DNA of 64,000 bases from Bacteroidales bacterium (lineage in GTDB: Bacteria; Bacteroidota; Bacteroidia; Bacteroidales; Muribaculaceae). The stretch is from the NCBI GenBank assembly GCA_014800685.1, contig JAAVFQ010000016.1:1-64000 (forward strand), in the 5' to 3' direction. The translations under genes were made by a program, and so were the position numbers. Position 1 is the first letter of the stretch. Each line of letters begins with the position of its first letter. The notes beneath the pieces are model-generated. The model was not told the origin of the DNA and ran no database searches. It saw only the letters and a program-made list of their open reading frames with translations. Below, piece after piece: positions 27,530 through 35,489 of this stretch.

Positions 27530-27784
27530 TCACTGCAGAGCCTCAAGCGTCGTCTCCAGCTGCCGGATATGAGCCTGAAGCCGCTCTATCTCTCCCCGGT
27601 AGTAGCGTGTGGAGTTTTCGAGATTCTCCTGCAGAGTGCGTATGGCCTCCTGCATTGCCGTCACCTCCCCGCCAAGTGCTGTGGAGGAAATCTGGCGCCT
27701 ACTTTGGCGCAATGTAAGAAGCGTCTGGAGGAGCTGCACTGCCACGCCACCCCCCAGAAGCCCGATGATAAGTTCTGTAAGCAT
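27530..27784 (-). CDS. Small membrane-anchored coiled-coil protein, phage-type
   Basis: The 84-aa protein has an N-terminal membrane helix (MLTELIIGLLGGGVAVQLLQ) followed by a basic turn and a long amphipathic coiled coil (residues about 40-84). Such small proteins occur beside lysis or tail genes in Bacteroides prophages, where they are annotated only as hypothetical. The comparison is from memory. The ATG is preceded by an exact CCTAATCCT box, as at terL and the tail gene, which is the main reason to group it with them. Holin or spanin-like roles are possible but unproven. Confidence 0.65.
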   Translation of the reverse strand: MLTELIIGLLGGGVAVQLLQTLLTLRQSRRQISSTALGGEVTAMQEAIRTLQENLENSTRYYRGEIERLQAHIRQLETTLEALQ

Positions 27785-27794
27785 AACTATTTTC

Positions 27795-27803
27795 AGGATT
27801 AGG
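27795..27803 (-). promoter_or_regulatory. CCTAATCCT box before the 84-aa gene
   Basis: An exact minus-strand match ends 10 bases before the ATG at 27784. Confidence 0.5.
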
Positions 27804-27813
27804 AAAATGAAAC

Positions 27814-27876
27814 GATAAGTAAGTATAAAAGATTTCTAAACTCATATTATCGTTTAATTTTGAATACTTACTTATC
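27814..27876. repeat. AAGTAAGT-ended intergenic element, copy 2 (63 bp)
   Basis: The perfect 13-bp inverted ends are GATAAGTAAGTAT and ATACTTACTTATC. The right half shares about 29 bases with copy 4, beginning ATTATCGTTTAATTTTGAAT. It lies upstream of the 84-aa gene. Confidence 0.8.
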
Positions 27877-27944
27877 TAAGAGCCCTATATAAGCCCCAAA
27901 AAGCTCTTATAAGGCCCTCTAAACTATAAAAAAGCTCTAAAAAG

Positions 27945-27978
27945 AGGAGGATGCATCGCCTCACGGCTGCATCCTCCT
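27945..27978 (-). terminator. Terminator of nfnAB
   Basis: The minus-strand stem AGGAGGATGCA / TGCATCCTCCT is followed by CTTTTTAG. Confidence 0.9.
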
Positions 27979-28004
27979 GACGTATTGGTTAAGTTTATAG
28001 TGGA

Positions 28005-29393
28005 TTAGAGCGATTTACAATACTCGTCAATGGCCTTGGCTGCCTTGCGGCCCGCTCCCATTGCGAGAATCACGGTTGCGGCGCCGGTCACGGCATCGCC
28101 ACCCGCGAAGACACCCTTACGGGATGTACGGCCATCCTCATCGGCTACGATGCAGCCACGTCGGTTGGTCTCCAGCCCTTCTGTCGTCGACTTGATAAGA
28201 GGGTTCGGGCTGGTGCCAAGAGCCATAATCACCACGTCAGCGTCAATCACATGTTCGCTGCCGGGCTTCTCAACGGGGCTGCGGCGTCCGCTCTCGTCAG
28301 GCTCGCCAAGCTCCATTTCTATGCACTCTATGCCATTCACCCAGCCCTTCTCATCGCCGAGAATGCGCGTAGGATTGTTGAGAAGATGGAAGATGATTCC
28401 CTCCTCTTTAGCATGATGCACTTCCTCCACACGCGCGGGAAGCTCCTTCTCACTGCGGCGATAGACAATGACCGCTTCTGCGCCAAGTCGCTTGGCTGTG
28501 CGCACGGCGTCCATCGCCACATTGCCGCCCCCGACTACCACTACCTTGTGGCCCGAATAGATGGGAGTGTCATACTCATCATCGTAGGCCTTCATAAGAT
28601 TGGCACGAGTGAGAAATTCGTTGGCTGAGAAGACGCCATTGAGATTCTCTCCTTCAATGCCCATGAATCTCGGAAGTCCTGCGCCTGAGCCTACGAAGAC
28701 AGCATCAAAGCCCTCTTTATCCAGAAGGTCATCCACGGTCATGGTTCGGCCCACGATGACGTCGGTCTCTATCTCCACGCCGAGATTTTTGACTGCCTCC
28801 ACCTCCTTGGCCACAATGCGCTCCTTCGGAAGTCGGAATTCCGGAATGCCATATACCAGCACCCCGCCCACCTTGTGAAGAGCCTCGAAGATTTTCACTT
28901 CATAGCCCAGCTTCGCAAGGTCAGATGCACAGGCCAGACCCGCAGGGCCCGACCCGATGATGGCCACACGCTTGCCGTTTTTCACTATCTCGGGGGTGGG
29001 AAGCTCATCGCGATGCTCTATGGCCCAGTCGCCCACATAGCGCTCAAGCTTGCCGATAGCCACAGGCTCTCCCTTGATGCCGAGCACGCAGCTCCCTTCG
29101 CACTGTGACTCCTGAGGACACACGCGGCCACAGACGCTTGGAAGCGTACTGTCGGCGCCGATGGCGGCTGCCGCTCTTTCCAGATCATCCTCAGCTACTG
29201 CCTTGATGAAGGCCGGAATATTGACGTGGACCGGGCAGGCATTCACGCAGCGGGGTTTGGGGCAAGTGAGGCAACGGCTCGCCTCCAGCTTTGCCTCCTC
29301 GGCATTGTAGCCGTAGCATACCTCCTCGAAATTTGTGGCGCGACGCGCCGGATCCTGTTCGCGTACTGCTACGCGAGGTATTCTGTTAGCCAT
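28005..29393 (-). CDS. nfnB: NfnB/GltD-like NADPH oxidoreductase subunit
   Basis: This is the large subunit of a heterodimer resembling NADH-dependent ferredoxin:NADP oxidoreductase (NfnAB) or sulfide dehydrogenase (SudAB), long annotated as glutamate synthase small chain. Start MANRIPRVAVREQDP at 29393 (27 codons inside the listed ORF) gives 462 residues. [4Fe-4S] ligands are in CLTCPKPRCVNACP near 37 and CGRVCPQESQC near 92. Two FAD/NADPH folds show GSGPAGLACA near 146 and GGGNVAMDAVRTAKRLG near 285, with the GltD-type AGDAVTGAATVILAMG at the C-terminus. No glutamate synthase large subunit is nearby, which favours Nfn or Sud. The start overlaps the end of the partner gene by 8 bases. Confidence 0.9.
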   Translation of the reverse strand: MANRIPRVAVREQDPARRATNFEEVCYGYNAEEAKLEASRCLTCPKPRCVNACPVHVNIPAFIKAVAEDDLERAAAAIGADSTLPSVCGRVCPQESQCEGSCVLGIKGEPVAIGKLERYVGDWAIEHRDELPTPEIVKNGKRVAIIGSGPAGLACASDLAKLGYEVKIFEALHKVGGVLVYGIPEFRLPKERIVAKEVEAVKNLGVEIETDVIVGRTMTVDDLLDKEGFDAVFVGSGAGLPRFMGIEGENLNGVFSANEFLTRANLMKAYDDEYDTPIYSGHKVVVVGGGNVAMDAVRTAKRLGAEAVIVYRRSEKELPARVEEVHHAKEEGIIFHLLNNPTRILGDEKGWVNGIECIEMELGEPDESGRRSPVEKPGSEHVIDADVVIMALGTSPNPLIKSTTEGLETNRRGCIVADEDGRTSRKGVFAGGDAVTGAATVILAMGAGRKAAKAIDEYCKSL

Positions 29394-30243
29394 TATGACA
29401 TTTGCATTTGTGGGTTTCGGGATTCGATTTCTTGTGGTCTCTATACATCGCCTGGCGACGCATTGCCTCGTCAAAGTCTACCTGATGGCCGTCAAATTCC
29501 GGTCCATCCACGCAGGTGAAGAGGGTCTTGCCGCCTACGCTCACACGGCAGGCTCCGCACATCCCCGTGCCGTCTACCATCAGGGCATTGAGAGAAACTA
29601 TTGTGGGGATGCCATATTCCTTGGTGGCCTGAGCGGCAAATTTCATCATTATCATCGGCCCGATGATGACGCAGCGGTCATACTCCTTGCCCTGATTGTC
29701 GATAAGGTCACGCACCAGTGCGGGCACCATGCCGTGGAAGCCTTCGGAGCCGTCATCGGTGCAGAGATAGACGTTGCCCACCTTGCGCATCTCATCCACG
29801 TATGTGAAGATGTCTTTGGTCTTGGCGCCGATGACTACGTCGGCCTCTACGCCATGCTCCTTGAGCCATTTCACCTGAGGATAGACGGGCGCAGTGCCCA
29901 CGCCTCCGGCTACGAAAAGGATGCGCTGTTTGCGCAGCTCCTCTTCCGGAAGCTCAAGCAGGTCGGAGGGGCGTCCCAGCGGGCCGGCAAAGTCTGCGAA
30001 GCTTTCGCCCTCTTCCATGTCTATGATTTTGCGTGAAGAGAGGCCGACGGCCTGAGTCACGATGGTTATGGTGCCCTTCTCGCGATCGTAGTCGCAGATG
30101 GTCAGCGGGATGCGTTCACCCATTTCGTCGGTGCGCACGATGACAAACTGGCCCGGTTCGGCCCCCTGGGCCACGCGGGGAGCGTCCACCACCATCTCTA
30201 CGATGTTGGGCGCCAGCGTGCGTTTGCTGATTATCTTATACAT
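29386..30243 (-). CDS. nfnA: NfnA/SudB-like ferredoxin-NAD(P) reductase subunit
   Basis: This is the small flavoprotein subunit of the NfnAB or SudAB pair, related to dihydroorotate dehydrogenase electron-transfer subunit PyrK. The FAD-binding domain shows IPLTICDYDREKGTI, the NAD-binding domain FVAGGVGTAPVYPQ near residue 110, and the C-terminal [2Fe-2S] region DGTGMCGACRVSVGGKTLFTC near 225. It adds a His/Cys-rich tail ending HKCKCHNG. The 285-aa length matches NfnA. If Nfn-type, the complex bifurcates electrons between NADPH, ferredoxin and NAD. It has a consensus promoter upstream. Confidence 0.9.
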   Translation of the reverse strand: MYKIISKRTLAPNIVEMVVDAPRVAQGAEPGQFVIVRTDEMGERIPLTICDYDREKGTITIVTQAVGLSSRKIIDMEEGESFADFAGPLGRPSDLLELPEEELRKQRILFVAGGVGTAPVYPQVKWLKEHGVEADVVIGAKTKDIFTYVDEMRKVGNVYLCTDDGSEGFHGMVPALVRDLIDNQGKEYDRCVIIGPMIMMKFAAQATKEYGIPTIVSLNALMVDGTGMCGACRVSVGGKTLFTCVDGPEFDGHQVDFDEAMRRQAMYRDHKKSNPETHKCKCHNG

Positions 30244-30297
30244 CAGTCTGTTATGATTAGAGTTAGGTTAGTTTTCAAGGCTCGGTACGGCTCAAAA

Positions 30298-30330
30298 AAA
30301 TTTGCGATGGAGCCTTACCACCGCAAATTT
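30298..30330 (-). terminator. Terminator of the 152-aa lipoprotein gene, overlapping the nfn promoter
   Basis: A perfect 9-bp inverted repeat AAATTTGCG / CGCAAATTT with a minus-strand T7 tail makes an intrinsic terminator. Its upstream arm also contains the TAAATTTG -7 box of the nfn promoter. Confidence 0.75.
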
Positions 30331-30355
30331 AATCCTTTTCTGTGTATCTGACAAA
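30324..30355 (-). promoter_or_regulatory. Promoter of nfnAB
   Basis: On the minus strand TTTG, exactly 20 bases, TAAATTTG. The predicted start falls within the terminator hairpin, so the hairpin might also act as an operator or leader structure. Confidence 0.75.
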
Positions 30356-30382
30356 TATTTCGTCGCTTTTCTCCCTCTTTTG

Positions 30383-30841
30383 TCAGGGAATGGTGTAGAC
30401 GCGCTGATATGCGTAGGTCACTATACGCCCGGAGCCTGTCTGCCAGCGGAAGTAAAGCACGTTGCCGCTAAACCAGTAGTCCATCGTCACCGGTGAGCTA
30501 TATTCATACTGGATATTGATCTGATAGCTGCTGTATCCCATGTAGGGAGCCTCACACCAGTAGCCTAAACGTTCGGAATAGAGGCGTCCATTATTCCAAT
30601 AGGTGTAATAGCCACGTCCATAGCCGTCAAATTCCATCCAGTTGGTGGAGTTATAGTCCACGGGCATCCCATCGGCAGATATCAGTTCCCATCTTCCGGT
30701 CAGGGTTGAGTCATAGAATGTATCATCCCACCCTATCGGAGGAGGGCCGGGAGTCCAGATGGTATCGCCGCAGGAGGTCATCAGCAGGGCCGGTAAGAAT
30801 AGCATCACCGTTACCAGCATTTTCTTCAGGAATCTTTTCAT
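30383..30841 (-). CDS. Lipocalin-like lipoprotein of unknown function
   Basis: The signal peptide with lipobox LLMTSC predicts a lipid-anchored envelope protein. After a Pro-rich linker, the sequence LTGRWELISADGMPVDYN starts a beta-rich domain with alternating aromatic residues, like the small lipocalin/META-type lipoproteins of Bacteroidales. No enzyme motif is visible. It sits between the virion operon and nfnAB on the same strand but has no CCTAATYCT box, so I treat it as a host gene. Confidence 0.78.
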   Translation of the reverse strand: MKRFLKKMLVTVMLFLPALLMTSCGDTIWTPGPPPIGWDDTFYDSTLTGRWELISADGMPVDYNSTNWMEFDGYGRGYYTYWNNGRLYSERLGYWCEAPYMGYSSYQINIQYEYSSPVTMDYWFSGNVLYFRWQTGSGRIVTYAYQRVYTIP

Positions 30842-30904
30842 AAGCTATGGATTGTGTAAGCAGGGGCATTTATGGCTCCCTATCTTCTTAAACTATGACG
30901 AGCC

Positions 30905-33439
30905 TCAAATTGTTCCCAGCAGATTCACTTTTCCCAGATGTCTCAGCGCCCCGCTTAGCGATACGCGCATGGTCACGGCGTCGTGGGGGGAGAGACTCGG
31001 GCTAACGCTCCGGAAGGGGAGCTCGGCCACGCCATGCACTACGTTGCCTATCGTGGCCTCCGAGAGTATGATGTCGCTGTCATTATTGTCGGCATCGTCG
31101 GCAGCATACATATCACGGGCGCTGACCACGAGGCGAACTCTCCCCTCCCGACCTGCCGACAGTTCGGCTCTCACCATGCAATACCCCTGACCGCTCTGAT
31201 GCAGAGGGTTTGTGCGCCACACGCAGTCACAACGTTTGCCCGATGCCCCTTCGGGGAAGTAAAGATGATAGGAGGCCCCTTTCTGTCCGCATATCAGAGG
31301 ATAGCGCCCGCGATAGAGGATGTCTTCTATGACGGCTGAGCGCATGGAGCCCGCTATGGAGTTTTCGCCTGCCTGCCAGATGTCAAGTGCCAGAGACTTG
31401 CCGGTGCGCTCTTTCGGGAGAAGCCAGAGCTCCATAGAGGATTCAAGCCATAGCAGACGGTCATATTCCGTGACTCCTGTCATCAGAGTGCGCGTGCGGG
31501 CGTCTGAGAATTGCACGAGCTGGCCATCGGCAAGGGCATAGACTGACCGCTGTCCGAATGTGACGGCTTCGGCATCATGCACTTTCAGGGCTGAGATGGC
31601 GCGCAGATTCTTATAGTAGCCTCTGAAGTCATGCATGAGCGCAGAGACACCGTTGTCTGTGAAGCAATAGACTATGCTGCGCGTGTGGGAGCCACTGACG
31701 TCGGGCTGTGCAGCGATGACGCTTATCACTCCTCCCAGAGAGTCGGAGGAGTCGGCGATGGCCAAGGGGTTGGCCCTGACGCTCGTCACTATCCGCTCCG
31801 GCTTCCACTCCTTTATTTCCGTTTCGCCGCGCGGATGGCTCTCTCCGGCCACTGCGAGGGTGTCGAGGGGTATGGGGTGGCCGTAGGGAGATGCATAGAA
31901 GGCTGAGTTTTCTGTGGTCGATTTGGTGAGAGGAAGTGTGAGGGTGTAAGGGATTCCGGAGCGTGTGAAGGTGATGATAATCTGCTCAGCCCGGCTGTCG
32001 GGATAGCTGAGCAAGGGAGCCAAATCCATGCTTGGGAGCAAGAGGTCGCGCGTGAGGGTGCGGAGACGTCCGTCCAGCCTGATAGTGACGCTGACTGTGG
32101 CCTGGAGGCTTCCGGCGCGTGCATTCTGAGCGGCATCGGGCACTGGGATGTCCGGGAGTGGTTGGGAGATATTGCCGAGGTGAAGAAAGCCGCCGTGCGT
32201 GGCGATGACGGAGGCGAATCCGGGCATTAGGGAGGTCACCTCTGTGGAGTCATTTCGGGTGCGCAGGCGTCTGCGTGGGATTCGGATGGCCTCCGAATCA
32301 TCGGAGGGTGTGATGAGAGCGGCGCGAAAGGTCTCGGCTTCGGCAAGCTGACTAACCAAGGAGGCCTCATCATTACGCTCCAGACGCACGGCGAGTGTAT
32401 CCCCGTCGGAGGTCTGGCGATAGAAGGCTTCGACCCCCTCGTCGGCCACCGGCTCGAATGGTTCGCTCACACGCACTTCGATATGGCGGATAAGGCTCCC
32501 CCATTTGGCGAAAAAGTCGCTCTCTTCGCTCTTCATGCCTACCCGGATAGAGAATGTAGGCAGCGAAAGGGTGGCAGTTCCCGTTTCGGTGAATCCCTCC
32601 TTAGTTCGCTCAAGAAAGAATGTGGCATCGGCGTTATCAGAGGAGACGGCCGGAGGAAGAATAATCTGCGGGGCCGAGAGATGCACAAGGCTTCCGTCCC
32701 ATAGTCTCACCCCTATTCTCACGGCTATGGGAGAGGTCCAGAGGCCGGCGGAGCGAGCAGTAGCAGAGGCTCTCTTATATGCATTGCGCACGGATTCTCC
32801 AAGGAGCGCCGTGAGACGCTTGCTCACGCCGGGACGGAAGTCACTGACTGCCGGAGATATTTCCACAGAGCTGCAGGTGGCCTTGACGGAGGGCTGGTCC
32901 ACACGCTCTACGCTCAGGCGGGGAAAGGCCGGTAGTGGCCCCAGATAACAGTATTGCCCGGTCTGTCGATCGAAGCGCAGATATTCGAGCGAATCGTCTT
33001 CCATGCGCATGACGGTAAAGGCGCCTACACGCTGAGTCTCCACTACTTGCTTGGAGAGGGTGGCTATAGTGATGTTTTTTTCAACGACAGATTGAGTGGA
33101 GCTTATAGCGTATGAGTGAATAAGTCTTCCGGAGCTACTTTGGGTCAGGACATTTACAAAACGGTCGCGCTCTTCAGCACCTACCGGACGATATGGCGAG
33201 CCGGAGAGTATGAGAGGCTGAGATACCGGAATGAGACGTTCGTTATAGAATCTCATATTCTCAACGTAGGCCACGAGGCCGAGCGATTCGGGCACGGGCG
33301 AGCCAGTGGCGGGAGTTCGCAGTGAGACCGAGGGCTGACGGGTCTTTATCCCCATGAGAGTGGGCTGTATTTCTATAAGATTGCGGTGAGGAGTAGCTGA
33401 GGAGTCCCTCCCCTTCTGACAGTTGGATTTTAAGGACAT
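30905..33439 (-). CDS. Large tail-like virion protein (tail nozzle/tubular candidate)
   Basis: This 844-aa protein is almost entirely predicted beta structure, has no signal peptide, and is the last gene of the portal-capsid operon. The C-terminal half carries blade-like repeats (SIVYCFTDNGVSALMHD, SVYALADGQLVQFSD, YDRLLWLESSMELWLLP) that suggest a beta-propeller, as in the T7 gp12 type of podoviral tail nozzle. That assignment is inference. The start at 33439 is supported by the CCTAATCCT box directly touching the ATG. It begins 27 bases after the portal stop. The frame is intact across 2.5 kb, so it is under selection or recent. Confidence 0.7.
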   Translation of the reverse strand: MSLKSNCQKGRDSSATPHRNLIEIQPTLMGIKTRQPSVSLRTPATGSPVPESLGLVAYVENMRFYNERLIPVSQPLILSGSPYRPVGAEERDRFVNVLTQSSSGRLIHSYAISSTQSVVEKNITIATLSKQVVETQRVGAFTVMRMEDDSLEYLRFDRQTGQYCYLGPLPAFPRLSVERVDQPSVKATCSSVEISPAVSDFRPGVSKRLTALLGESVRNAYKRASATARSAGLWTSPIAVRIGVRLWDGSLVHLSAPQIILPPAVSSDNADATFFLERTKEGFTETGTATLSLPTFSIRVGMKSEESDFFAKWGSLIRHIEVRVSEPFEPVADEGVEAFYRQTSDGDTLAVRLERNDEASLVSQLAEAETFRAALITPSDDSEAIRIPRRRLRTRNDSTEVTSLMPGFASVIATHGGFLHLGNISQPLPDIPVPDAAQNARAGSLQATVSVTIRLDGRLRTLTRDLLLPSMDLAPLLSYPDSRAEQIIITFTRSGIPYTLTLPLTKSTTENSAFYASPYGHPIPLDTLAVAGESHPRGETEIKEWKPERIVTSVRANPLAIADSSDSLGGVISVIAAQPDVSGSHTRSIVYCFTDNGVSALMHDFRGYYKNLRAISALKVHDAEAVTFGQRSVYALADGQLVQFSDARTRTLMTGVTEYDRLLWLESSMELWLLPKERTGKSLALDIWQAGENSIAGSMRSAVIEDILYRGRYPLICGQKGASYHLYFPEGASGKRCDCVWRTNPLHQSGQGYCMVRAELSAGREGRVRLVVSARDMYAADDADNNDSDIILSEATIGNVVHGVAELPFRSVSPSLSPHDAVTMRVSLSGALRHLGKVNLLGTI

Positions 33440-33448
33440 AGGATTAGG
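33440..33448 (-). promoter_or_regulatory. CCTAATCCT box before the tail-like gene
   Basis: An exact minus-strand match immediately adjacent to the ATG. Confidence 0.5.
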
Positions 33449-33466
33449 TTGGATGAGTTTATGGGT

Positions 33467-34852
33467 TTATAGGTTTTCATGGTCGGCCAGAAGTGCATTG
33501 CGGCGCGTGAGAAAATCTTCAAAGCTGCTAAGGAGGTCGAAAATGCTCACAGAGGCCTGTTCGAGTTCTCTATTCATCATCTCGGCTCCTTTGGCAGTAG
33601 AGGCGCTTCCGCGGCTTGAGGCGTTTGTGCCGGATATTTCATTGAAGAGTCTCATCTGGGTGTCAAGGAGCTGACCTGCTCCGGCGAGTGTTCCCCCCTG
33701 ATTGAGCTGATAGGGCATCACATTCTTGGATGTGCGGCGGAAGGGGAGGATTCCGCCCGGCTCTGCCCAAATCCGCCTTACATCCTCCCAGGTCATGCCT
33801 CGTGGGAGCTGGTCAGTGGGAAAGAGCACTACCCCTTTGGCCGAGGCGCGGAGCACTGAGTCGAGCAGCATCACGAGATTATTGACAGATTTCTGCTGGT
33901 CTATGACGTCTTCTACCAGGGAATGTACCTCTCCGTCCACCATAGGATAGAGTGAGAGAACGAAGGGGTGGGATCCGGCGGTCATTACGGCGAGCAGCGA
34001 GCCATCCGCAAGCAGCCAGCTACCTTTCCATCGCGGCACGTAGTCAAGGCGAAGAACAGGAGCCTCATCGCCGGCATTCTTTCTGCGGCGGCAGAGGCGT
34101 AGGAATCTGTTTTCGGCCTTTTCGCTCCAGTCCTCTTCGGTGTAGGATGCTGTTTTGGGGTCGTGAATACGCATGATGGTCACATATTCCTTTTTCCACA
34201 CTTCCACCACGCGAAGAGTGCCCGACGTGTCGGTCTGCATGAAGTCGATTTCCGCAGCGCAGCATGGTGTGGGAGCCGTGGCGAGAGGAGAGGCCGGCTG
34301 CGTAGAGATGGCGGCCAGGCGGGAGGCAAGGTTGCGGAAGCCGGATTTGCTCTCCGGGGCGAAGCGTCGCATAATCTCTGAGGGCTCCATATCGTGAAGC
34401 ATTCCGATAAGGTTGCAGTCGGAGGCATCGGGGGCTGAGAAGCGACCGAATATCAGGCGTGCGGGCGAGACGTTGATGTAGTCTGAGGAGTCTGCGGAGT
34501 CTGAGATTCGCTGCGCCGCGCATCCTGAGATAAGAAACTCTTCAAAGGAGCGGGCATCGCGGTTGTCGTCGCCCCCGGAAGAGGCACGGTCAAATCTCCA
34601 TCGCCCTACAATGCTTTTCACGAGCTGGCGGATGAGATTGTTGCATATCGGCACCCTTCCGGCATCGAGCCATGCGCTCTCTTCGGAGATGATACGTCCG
34701 TCGGAGAGGCGATGCACGTCGCCCCATTGTCTGCCGAATGTGAAATCACGACATCTGCGCCGTTTTCTTCTGAATTCGGCAAGGGCGGTCCATGCGTTGC
34801 GTGCCTCTTCGAGCAGCCGGCGTCCGGGATTGTTTTCAGTTGAGTTATTCAT
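33467..34852 (-). CDS. Phage-type portal protein
   Basis: This is the probable portal, the dodecameric ring at the capsid vertex through which TerL drives DNA. The 461-aa protein shows the portal-like core: an N-terminal region with RRCRDFTFGRQWGDVHRLSDG, a central beta section (EVWKKEYVTIMRIHDP), the helical VEDVIDQQKSVNNLVMLLDS, and the C-terminal region LLDTQMRLFNEISGTNASSRG followed by MMNRELEQASVSIFDLLSSF. It is short compared with many P22-like portals. It is in the expected order between capsid/adaptor and tail genes. CTAATCC touches the ATG. Confidence 0.85.
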   Translation of the reverse strand: MNNSTENNPGRRLLEEARNAWTALAEFRRKRRRCRDFTFGRQWGDVHRLSDGRIISEESAWLDAGRVPICNNLIRQLVKSIVGRWRFDRASSGGDDNRDARSFEEFLISGCAAQRISDSADSSDYINVSPARLIFGRFSAPDASDCNLIGMLHDMEPSEIMRRFAPESKSGFRNLASRLAAISTQPASPLATAPTPCCAAEIDFMQTDTSGTLRVVEVWKKEYVTIMRIHDPKTASYTEEDWSEKAENRFLRLCRRRKNAGDEAPVLRLDYVPRWKGSWLLADGSLLAVMTAGSHPFVLSLYPMVDGEVHSLVEDVIDQQKSVNNLVMLLDSVLRASAKGVVLFPTDQLPRGMTWEDVRRIWAEPGGILPFRRTSKNVMPYQLNQGGTLAGAGQLLDTQMRLFNEISGTNASSRGSASTAKGAEMMNRELEQASVSIFDLLSSFEDFLTRRNALLADHENL

Positions 34853-34861
34853 GGATTAGTG
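34853..34861 (-). promoter_or_regulatory. Imperfect CCTAATYCT box before the portal gene
   Basis: CACTAATCC on the minus strand, 7 of 9 matches, adjacent to the ATG. Confidence 0.35.
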
Positions 34862-34870
34862 AGGTGTGTG

Positions 34871-35464
34871 TTAAGGACTAAATGGAGAGGAGCTTTCCAG
34901 AAGTGCGGGATCGAAGATGAAAGAGCCGTCGGCGGGTCTTACCACAGCGGAGAGTTCGGAGACTGAGGGAGTGGCCGTCTGTCCGGGAGTGGCGCGGAAC
35001 GCAGAGGTATAGTAGGAAGTGAGCTGAGGTTCTCTCTCCAGCCCATGAGCTTCAAGCTCTCCATCGGGACGGAGATAGGCTTTCGGCGCAAAAGGAGTGG
35101 ATGCGAAGGCTCTTATCTCTTCGCGGGCTGAGATGGAGTCGGTCAGAGGGGGAAATTCGCAGACCGTGTGACGCCAGTCGGCCATCTTGAGAGTCAGAGG
35201 GCGCACACAGCGCTCCGGCAGTGAAAGGCGTGCGGCGTTTCGGGTTATATATCTTGCTGTCACCTCCTCACTGATTTCCTCTCGCGGGAGGAAGCAGGGA
35301 GGGGCCTCGGCAAGCTGCCGGGAATACCAGGCTTCGGCCTCGGCGAGAGCAGTCTCGCTCAGCGAGGTGAAGTCCTGTATCCCCGACAGTCCCGGGGAGG
35401 GCGTGAATCCCTTTCTGCTCAGCCACATCGACACCATCTGTTCGGGAGTGTATCTTTGCAGCAT
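34871..35464 (-). CDS. Head-tail adaptor-like unknown protein of the virion operon
   Basis: The 197-aa protein lies between the capsid and portal genes (gaps of 25 and 18 bases). It begins with MLQRYTPEQMVSMWLSRKGF and is helical in its first half (DFTSLSETALAEAEAWYSRQL). The position and size fit a connector or adaptor, but no family is recognised. An exact CCTAATTCT box lies 13 bases before the ATG. Confidence 0.65.
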   Translation of the reverse strand: MLQRYTPEQMVSMWLSRKGFTPSPGLSGIQDFTSLSETALAEAEAWYSRQLAEAPPCFLPREEISEEVTARYITRNAARLSLPERCVRPLTLKMADWRHTVCEFPPLTDSISAREEIRAFASTPFAPKAYLRPDGELEAHGLEREPQLTSYYTSAFRATPGQTATPSVSELSAVVRPADGSFIFDPALLESSSPFSP

Positions 35465-35477
35465 GATTTAAATCATC

Positions 35478-35486
35478 AGAATTAGG
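35478..35486 (-). promoter_or_regulatory. CCTAATTCT box before the adaptor-like gene
   Basis: An exact minus-strand match 13 bases before the ATG at 35464, identical to the box at terL. Confidence 0.5.
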
Positions 35487-35489
35487 GTT

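Noticed and set aside
28005-29393. Glutamate synthase small subunit
   Set aside because: No large subunit is nearby and the partner is an NfnA/SudB-type flavoprotein, so the Nfn/Sud assignment fits better.
29335-30036. 233-aa plus-strand ORF
   Set aside because: It is antisense to nfnA, which has complete motifs.
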